DNA from: Symmetrospora coprosmae
Lineage: Eukaryota; Basidiomycota; Cystobasidiomycetes; Symmetrosporaceae
Reading direction: 5' to 3'
Assembly (NCBI GenBank): GCA_008802785.1
Contig: VUYT01000023.1
Span: 245,150 to 309,149, forward strand
Length of the DNA: 64,000 bases
The notes beneath the pieces were generated by a model. It was given only the letters and a program-made list of their open reading frames with translations, was not told the DNA's origin and did no database searches. The translations under genes were made by a program, and so were the position numbers. This document shows positions 58,541 to 64,000 of this stretch, piece after piece. Positions within the stretch are counted from its first letter, which is position 1. Each line of letters begins with the position of its first letter.

Positions 58541-61500
58541 ATGGTCAACATGCCCGCCGCCTACCAAGATGACGGGAAGCTGCTCGCGGAGGGGAAGCGC
58601 AACGAGGACATGTTCAAGCGAGCAGACGAGCTTCGCAAGCCATGCTTCAACTTGCGCGAGCTCGTCATCGCCACGCCGCTCAACCACCTCGCCCAACCCA
58701 AAAACGCTACCCCGAGGGTGCCGTATCCGCTCGCCGGCGCCGGTCAGCCTGTCGAGTTCACCTTCGACGACGCAAAGCACATGGAGTACCGATACACTGC
58801 CAACCTGCTCAACGAGGCTATCCACCAGCAGGATGAGGCTGTCCACACCGTTCTCCTCTGGTACCGAGACGTCGGCACCAAGAGCATCGCGGCACTCGAC
58901 AAGGAGACTCGGGCTGCCATGGAGTACAATCTGCCCCAAGTCGAGAAGGTGACGACAGAGTACACCTGTTCGCCAGAGGACATGCCAAAGGTGCTGCAGA
59001 GTAGCGAGGAGCAGCCGCCTACAGAGCGATACCTCGTCGACCTTAAGCTGCTGCGCCCCCCAATCCACAACCTCATGGCCACCTCTATGACGCCTCACAC
59101 CACGATGATGCTCTTCATCAAGCGCAAGGGCGAGCACTACGTCTTCATGGGCTACACGGTGCCAAAAACCACGCCCAGCGGCAAGAGAGCTGAGGACAAG
59201 CTGGAGGAGGGACAGACCGAGGAGGCGGAGAAGGCGGAAGACGAGGCGGATGTGACTGCGGAGGCTGCAGCCGATGCCAAGGCTCAGCGAGAGAAGGAAG
59301 TCAAAACGAGTGGTCGAATCGAGCTCAGGCTACGCCTGTCCACCACCGCCTACGTGGCAGACGCAGATTTCACCTCGCTCGCTCCACGCACCCTCACCTA
59401 CGACAACCTCTGCGGCCTGCTCTCGCCCTACGCCCTCCAGGAGAGCCTGATCCGCGTCGCACGGACCGATGGCTTCATCATGACCGAAGATGCCTTCGGC
59501 CTCTTGCAGAACCTGCCGACTCTGCAGCGGAGAGCCCTCGGAAGACCGCGGCTGAGCGTCTTCACGCTCTCAGCCGGGGACCACCTCGACCACGACCACT
59601 TCGAGGCGATTGTCGAGCCCTTCCTTACCGAGCGCCTGGCGCCTCAGCAGCTCCGCTTCTGCCATCATTTCCTCTACATGCTCGTCCTTCGCGTGCTCAC
59701 CAAGCAGGACGACCGTTACAACCTGCTGCCGCTGGGAGGGCCGCCGGGCACCGGCAAAACGGGCACCATCGTGAAGGCGATTCTACTCGCGCGCACGCCG
59801 GATGTCATTCGCCAGGTTGTGCAGGCCATCGGTGCGAAGCGTGGCCACGATTTGGCCAACCTCGACGACATCGTTGAGGAGTGCCTCGCCCATCCCATCG
59901 CCTACGTGGCGCCGACCAACGATGCTTGTGACGAAGCAGTCTCGCAGGCATCGTCCGAAAAGGGGCACATGCTGGTCAAGCAGCCCGACGCCGACATTCG
60001 CTGCGACCCCGTCCGCCTCTGCAGCATCGACATGGCGCAGAAGAAGCCCGAGCAGATCCACCTCCATGTTCTGCACAGCGCTGCTAAAAGGCACAAGGAG
60101 AACAAGCAGGCAGCTTTGGCGAGAGCGGAGCGCGAGTTCGCTCGCCTGCCCCGTCCTAGGAACGGGCAGCTTATCAAGAAAGATCGCAAAAAGAAGCAGG
60201 AGGCGCTCGAACGGCTTGTCAACGACCCCTTGCAGGTAGCTGCTCTGCAGAGGGAGATCGAGAAGCTCGACGAGGAGCTGCGGCAGTCGAAGCTGCTCAT
60301 GCCTGAGTGGGAAAAGGCGAGTAACACCATCTACGACATTAGACAGCGCCACAACAACTCCGTCAAGCAAATCGACGAGTTCATTCAGGCTCCCGAGCAG
60401 TACGGCAAAGCCGTGTTCGGGAAGCGCAAGGAGAGAAACCTCGCCCTTGAGCAGCACTACAAGCGCGTCATCCCGAAGATCGTCGCCGATCGGAGGACGG
60501 TCTGCTTCATGACCGCTGGCTTTGCGAATCCCTATCAGAAGCACGCTCAAGGCGCCCTTGTCGGTGCCCTCGTCGTGGCGGACGAGTACGGACAGCTCGG
60601 TTTCGCAGACGAGCTGCGCGTCATGAGCACCAGCTCTGACCTTGTCGTCTGCGGCGACATGCATCAGCTCGGGGCGACGATCATGGGATACGAGAGCGGG
60701 ACTTGCGACATTCGGCACAGCTTGCTCAAGAAGCTGAAGGCCGAGACGATCTGGTTAACGCTCTGTTTCCGCCTCCACCCTATCTCGACCAGCTTCCACA
60801 ACACCGGAGCATATGCGCAGACCGGCCTCTACTCCCCAACTGGGCAGAACCTCGTCCGCTCGTCTCCACTGCATCGTCGCGCCCTCTTCGGGCCCATGGT
60901 GCTGCTCGATGTGGATGCCGAGAGCGAGAAATCGGAAAGCGGCTCGCGCTTCAACCGGCTCGAGGCTCACGCTGTCTATCAGTTTCTCGCCGAGTTTGTC
61001 CGAGCAGCTGTCGGCAATCCTCCCATCAAGCTTCGAGTGATGTCGCCCTACCGAGCTCAGCGGGACCTCCTGCGCGAGAAGTGCGCCGTATATGCCAGCA
61101 GCCCGTGCTTCTCGGAGATGCACTTCGGGACGGTCGAGACGAGCCAAGGCTCCACCACCGACCTCGCCATCTGCTCGCTCGCCGGCACGACCAGCACCGA
61201 CTTCCTCACCAATGAGCGCCTCACCGTCGCCAGCTCGCGTCATCGCCAGCACCTCGTCCTCGTCGCAAACGTCCCCAAGCTGCTGAAGCTGGACCCGGAT
61301 AGCATGCTCTACCGCCTGATCGCCCCTTCCGACCTCATCCACCGCATCCGCACGGGCAGCGACGAGAAGAGCATCACCGATGTATGCAAGGAGGCAGCAC
61401 GACGCGTCCGGCCGACCGCCCTCCCGGCTCTGACCGCTCTCTCGGTCTGCGAAGCACCGGCGGAGGCGAACCCCTGGCTCAACAAGGGAGAGTCTGCGGC

Positions 61501-61558
61501 GGTCGACATCGACTCAGTGGTGCAGGAGCGTGTGGCATCGTTCACCGCCCTGCCTTGA
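58541..61558 (+). CDS. UPF1-like superfamily 1 helicase, intronless, 1005 aa
   Basis: This is a single open frame. The ATG at 58541 lies in an ideal context (gccgccATGG). SF1B helicase motifs: I, GGPPGTGKTGTI at about 398; II, VVADEYGQLGFADEL at about 680 (UPF1 group has DEAxQ); III, VVCGDMHQLGATIMG; IV, LTLCFRLHPISTSF; then LRVMSPYRAQRDLLREKC; and V/VI, VETSQGSTTDLAICSLAG with LTVASSRHRQHLVLVAN. A basic coiled-coil insertion (about 510-620) sits between motifs I and II, where UPF1-type proteins carry extra subdomains. A Glu/Ala-rich stretch lies at about 215-250. The N-terminal 390 residues are not recognised. No intron interrupts 3 kb, unlike every other large gene here. Nucleic-acid unwinding is expected; RNA or DNA preference is unknown. 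Confidence 0.85.
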   Translation: MVNMPAAYQDDGKLLAEGKRNEDMFKRADELRKPCFNLRELVIATPLNHLAQPKNATPRVPYPLAGAGQPVEFTFDDAKHMEYRYTANLLNEAIHQQDEAVHTVLLWYRDVGTKSIAALDKETRAAMEYNLPQVEKVTTEYTCSPEDMPKVLQSSEEQPPTERYLVDLKLLRPPIHNLMATSMTPHTTMMLFIKRKGEHYVFMGYTVPKTTPSGKRAEDKLEEGQTEEAEKAEDEADVTAEAAADAKAQREKEVKTSGRIELRLRLSTTAYVADADFTSLAPRTLTYDNLCGLLSPYALQESLIRVARTDGFIMTEDAFGLLQNLPTLQRRALGRPRLSVFTLSAGDHLDHDHFEAIVEPFLTERLAPQQLRFCHHFLYMLVLRVLTKQDDRYNLLPLGGPPGTGKTGTIVKAILLARTPDVIRQVVQAIGAKRGHDLANLDDIVEECLAHPIAYVAPTNDACDEAVSQASSEKGHMLVKQPDADIRCDPVRLCSIDMAQKKPEQIHLHVLHSAAKRHKENKQAALARAEREFARLPRPRNGQLIKKDRKKKQEALERLVNDPLQVAALQREIEKLDEELRQSKLLMPEWEKASNTIYDIRQRHNNSVKQIDEFIQAPEQYGKAVFGKRKERNLALEQHYKRVIPKIVADRRTVCFMTAGFANPYQKHAQGALVGALVVADEYGQLGFADELRVMSTSSDLVVCGDMHQLGATIMGYESGTCDIRHSLLKKLKAETIWLTLCFRLHPISTSFHNTGAYAQTGLYSPTGQNLVRSSPLHRRALFGPMVLLDVDAESEKSESGSRFNRLEAHAVYQFLAEFVRAAVGNPPIKLRVMSPYRAQRDLLREKCAVYASSPCFSEMHFGTVETSQGSTTDLAICSLAGTTSTDFLTNERLTVASSRHRQHLVLVANVPKLLKLDPDSMLYRLIAPSDLIHRIRTGSDEKSITDVCKEAARRVRPTALPALTALSVCEAPAEANPWLNKGESAAVDIDSVVQERVASFTALP

Positions 61559-62399
61559 GGTGACGTGCTGCAGAGGAGGGCAGGATGGGTCTCGAGCGCG
61601 CGCGGTGGCAAAAAAAAGGGCAGTGGGAGGTCCATCTCGTCTCGGTTCGCAGAAGCAGTTAAGATTGTCTCGGAAGTCGCAGGATCTGCTCATGTAGCAT
61701 AGAAGCCTTCGGAATCGTCAGTCATCAGTGCACTTGTTGTTGTATGCTGTATGCAATGCGTGACGTCCTCGCCCCTGGGCGCGTGTCCGGGCCCGCACGG
61801 TCCCTCCCTCTCTCACTCTTCCCTCCGCTCCCACCTCCAACCTTGAGCAGCAGCAGCAGCAACAGCCATCATCGAGCTTGCAAGAGCACAGGTGAGCAGC
61901 CTTGACGGCATCGAGCGATGTATCGCTGCCGGGCGACGCGCTCTCGCTGACGGCCCGCACGCGACGCCGCCGCCGCCCCTGCCCACTTTCTGTCCCCGCC
62001 CCACACACAGAGCCGCGCCCCGCCGCCCATCCTTCGCACGACCTTCATCACCTTCCCTCGCACCCACATCTCGGCCACGCCCCTCTGCCCTTCCTCGCCA
62101 ACCTCGCCAATCCACTTCTAGGTCGGCGGGCCGTCCCTCCCAGCGTCCGCACCTCCCGGCGACTCCGCCAATTCCGCCTCGACGGAGATCCTCCCGGATC
62201 TCCAACCAAACATCTCAGGAAGTGTCACTGGCAGGCTCTGCCAGCCGGTGGCACAGACCTGATTGTTCATCGACGCTGGACGTTCGCCTGGACGTAGCCG
62301 GCCTGCGCGCGCAATCCCGTCGTTCATCATCATCCAAAACCGAGACGACCTCATCTCCCTTTACTCGCTGCCACTACCCACCAGCACACTCCACACACA
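61559..62399. other. Intergenic, 841 bp
   Basis: This is the flank between the two intronless genes. CAG/AGC triplets lie at about 61845-61868. The region 61890-62300 is Pro/Arg/Ser-coding by composition in all frames and probably forms promoter and leader of the next gene. An overlapping frame at 61892-62428 is not called. No terminal repeats noticed. Confidence 0.4.
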
Positions 62400-63912
62400 A
62401 TGTCTGCCGAGGCATTCTATCACTCTAAGTGGTGGGCTGTCAGCCTGCAAACCGCAAAGCAGGAGGGCAAATGCAAGCTGTGCCCGGACTTGTACAGCGA
62501 AGGCGATGCTGTCTTCACAGCTGCATCGCAGAAGGACGCGGCGCACGGAGTGTGCTTCCTGCTGCACAACGCGGGGCGCGAGAAGAACTCGACGCTGCTA
62601 CAGAGCTTCAAGAAGCATGGCAGGTGGGATTACGACCACCTTGAGAGCGTCGCGGAGCTCTTCAAGAAGCGATGCCACCAATACGCTGGCATGCCGATTC
62701 GCGATGCCCAGCCGGCGCCGCCCGCTCTGGTCCCCCCGCCAGAGGCACCAGAGATTGAGCTCGTCCCTGGCGACGCGGCGAAGAGCATCTTTGCCAATGT
62801 CGATTTCTTCCAGGCGCTGCTTACCTCCAGCGCCATATGGGACAGCTTCACGGGCGACCTCCAAAACGACAAGCTTCTCCAGCGCAAGCTGGTCCGCTAC
62901 CTGCTATACGAGATCACGCCCGTTTACGCCAAGCTTCCAGTTGAGCACAACCTGCACATCTGGTCACTCGGGAGCGTTGTCGGCCTCGCCATCGTCCAGA
63001 CGGCTATGGCCTGCGTGGAGGCATGTAGAGACTGCCACGGCGACGCGCTACTCGAGCGCATCTATACCTATTGGCACGCCCGCGACTTTACCGACTTTGC
63101 GCGCGGCATGGCTGTCACAGGCCACATGGCCACGGAGCATCACATTGCGTGCCTCCCGACCCTCGTCGTCCCCACGGCCCCACCAGTGCCGACTCTCGAC
63201 AACATCGTCGCAGCTTTCAAGCGTCTGCACGACAGTCTACAGCTGGACAAGTACGATCCGAAGATGTCTCGGCTAGAGACGGCTGGCGTCATCTTCGCGT
63301 GTCTGCACCGGGGCGCTCAGCAGACGCGGATGGTGCCAGTCACGCACACCTTCCAGCCGCCTGCCAAGACCACTCGGTCCAAGGCAAGGAAGGACGACGC
63401 TGAGGCGCAGGAGACAGGGAAGACGCCCGGCCCGGCCCCAGTGCTGCTCAAGGCTGTCGAGACTAGCGAAAAGAATGCCGCCAAAGCTGAGACGGCCGCC
63501 AAGAAGGCGGAGGACGCGGCGGAGAATGTCAGACCTGAGCGCTGCAGCGACGACAGCGGCATGCGGGTCGATGCAGCCAGCGACGGCGAAGAGGCAAGCG
63601 AGGACGAAGAACCCGCAAAGAAAGGCCAGAAGAAAGGCAAGGGCAAAGGCAAGGTGGAGACCCTTGCGGAGAAAGCGCAGAAGGCGCGGACAAAGGCGAC
63701 GAGCGCGCGCGAACGAGCAACGGAGCTACGCCAGTGCTACGAAGAGCAGGAGGCCGCCCGCAAAGCAGCAGAGTCGGCAAATGGACGGGCTGCCGCTGAC
63801 GCAGCATCGGCCGTCCAGCCAGCACCTGCACCGTCTGGTCCTGAGTCAGCGGTAATGTCTGCGTCAGCCGCACCAGCCTCAGCCTCAGCACCAGCACCAG
63901 GATCAAGAGCAA

Positions 63913-64000
<88 letters not shown>
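62400..64000 (+). CDS. Unknown intronless protein, 3'-partial, at least 533 aa, ending in a Gly-Ala repeat
   Basis: The open frame starts at ATG 62400 and continues past the window end. The N-terminal 100 residues have paired Cys and His (GKCKLCPDLYSEGD, HGVCFLLHNAGREK, KKRCHQY), perhaps a small zinc-binding domain. A helical middle follows (SIFANVDFFQALLTSS, LQRKLVRYLLYEITPVYAKL, SLGSVVGLAIVQTAMACVEA). From about 330 it is charged and low complexity: Ala/Lys/Glu coiled coil, KKGQKKGKGKGK, then an Ala/Pro/Ser stretch and a (Gly-Ala)n run. I do not recognise it. It shares with the adjacent helicase the same strand and the lack of introns, so the two may form a functional pair. Confidence 0.65.
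63918..64000 (+). repeat. GGAGCA hexanucleotide repeat, about 14 units, continuing past the window
   Basis: These are perfect GGAGCA units to the window edge, preceded by two imperfect AGAGCA units. In the reading frame of the overlapping gene they encode alternating Gly-Ala. The array may be collapsed or end artificially at an assembly edge. Confidence 0.95.

Noticed and set aside
57839-59137. Minus-strand open frame of 432 codons
   Set aside because: It overlaps both the helicase 5' half and exons of the 144-aa gene and has no domain; it is a shadow frame.
59783-60718. Minus-strand open frame of 311 codons inside the helicase
   Set aside because: It is the complement of conserved helicase motifs on the plus strand and has no independent support.
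61892-62428. Plus-strand Pro/Arg/Ser-rich frame upstream of the last gene
   Set aside because: Its composition is that of GC-rich leader DNA and it overlaps the better-supported start at 62400 in another frame.
58541-64000. Reading the intronless pair as a Helitron or other transposon
   Set aside because: The helicase is SF1B/UPF1-like, not the PIF1-like type of Helitrons. I see no Rep domain, terminal hairpin, inverted repeats or target-site duplication within the window.

Overview
This is a window of nuclear DNA from a fungus, most likely a basidiomycete. It is GC-rich and very gene-dense: 26 genes plus one gene relic in 64 kb, often under 200 bp apart. Nearly every gene is split by short introns, mostly 50-120 nt, with GTGAG/GTRNGT donors, CTNA(C) branch sites and YAG acceptors. 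The proteins are typically fungal: a vacuolar-type dipeptidyl aminopeptidase, a Mig1/CreA repressor, a Zn2Cys6 regulator, a DHA1 major facilitator, a Clr2 silencing factor and an Irc5/LSH remodeller. I cannot name the species. All exon structures were rebuilt by eye from splice signals, reading frame and remembered family motifs. No alignment or RNA data were used.

Layout. 0-15.6 kb: a small unknown protein (-), dipeptidyl aminopeptidase (-), a type II membrane protein (+), a protein with a duplicated Cys/His module (+), a MATE transporter (-), a 94-aa protein (-), F-actin capping protein alpha with a large insertion (-), and a Ser/Ala-rich protein (+). 15.9-28.4 kb: a CASTOR/GATS-like ACT-domain protein (+), a Cys-motif protein (+), the mitochondrial Rho GTPase Miro/Gem1 (+), CRIPT (-), ARP2 (+), a senescence-domain protein (+) and tubulin cofactor B (-). 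28.7-42.9 kb: a Clr2-GATA fusion (+), a DHA1 transporter (+), a Zn2Cys6 factor (-) divergent from a siderophore-type acyltransferase candidate (+), and a single-pass membrane protein gene carrying an in-frame TAG (+). 43.2-58.1 kb: an Irc5/LSH/DDM1-type remodeller (+), a CreA/Mig1-like repressor (-), a relic of a Zn2Cys6 factor (-), a GH3 beta-glucosidase (+) and a small helical protein (-). 58.5-64 kb: two intronless genes, a UPF1-like SF1 helicase (+) and an unknown protein (+) that runs off the window in a Gly-Ala hexanucleotide repeat.

Three things stand out. (1) Very small exons recur: 1, 8, 9, 10, 12 and 13 nt in six different genes, plus one GC-AG intron. The 1-nt exon in Miro is the most striking; it is required to join two conserved halves of the protein in frame. 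(2) A CGG-AGT-CCG element occurs twice in tandem in the 186-bp divergent promoter between the intact Zn2Cys6 gene and the acyltransferase gene. It occurs twice again in the promoter of the GH3 beta-glucosidase, which lies beside the relic of a related Zn2Cys6 gene. This suggests a duplicated regulator/target arrangement in which one regulator died. (3) The right end holds the only large intronless genes, so its origin may differ from that of the rest.
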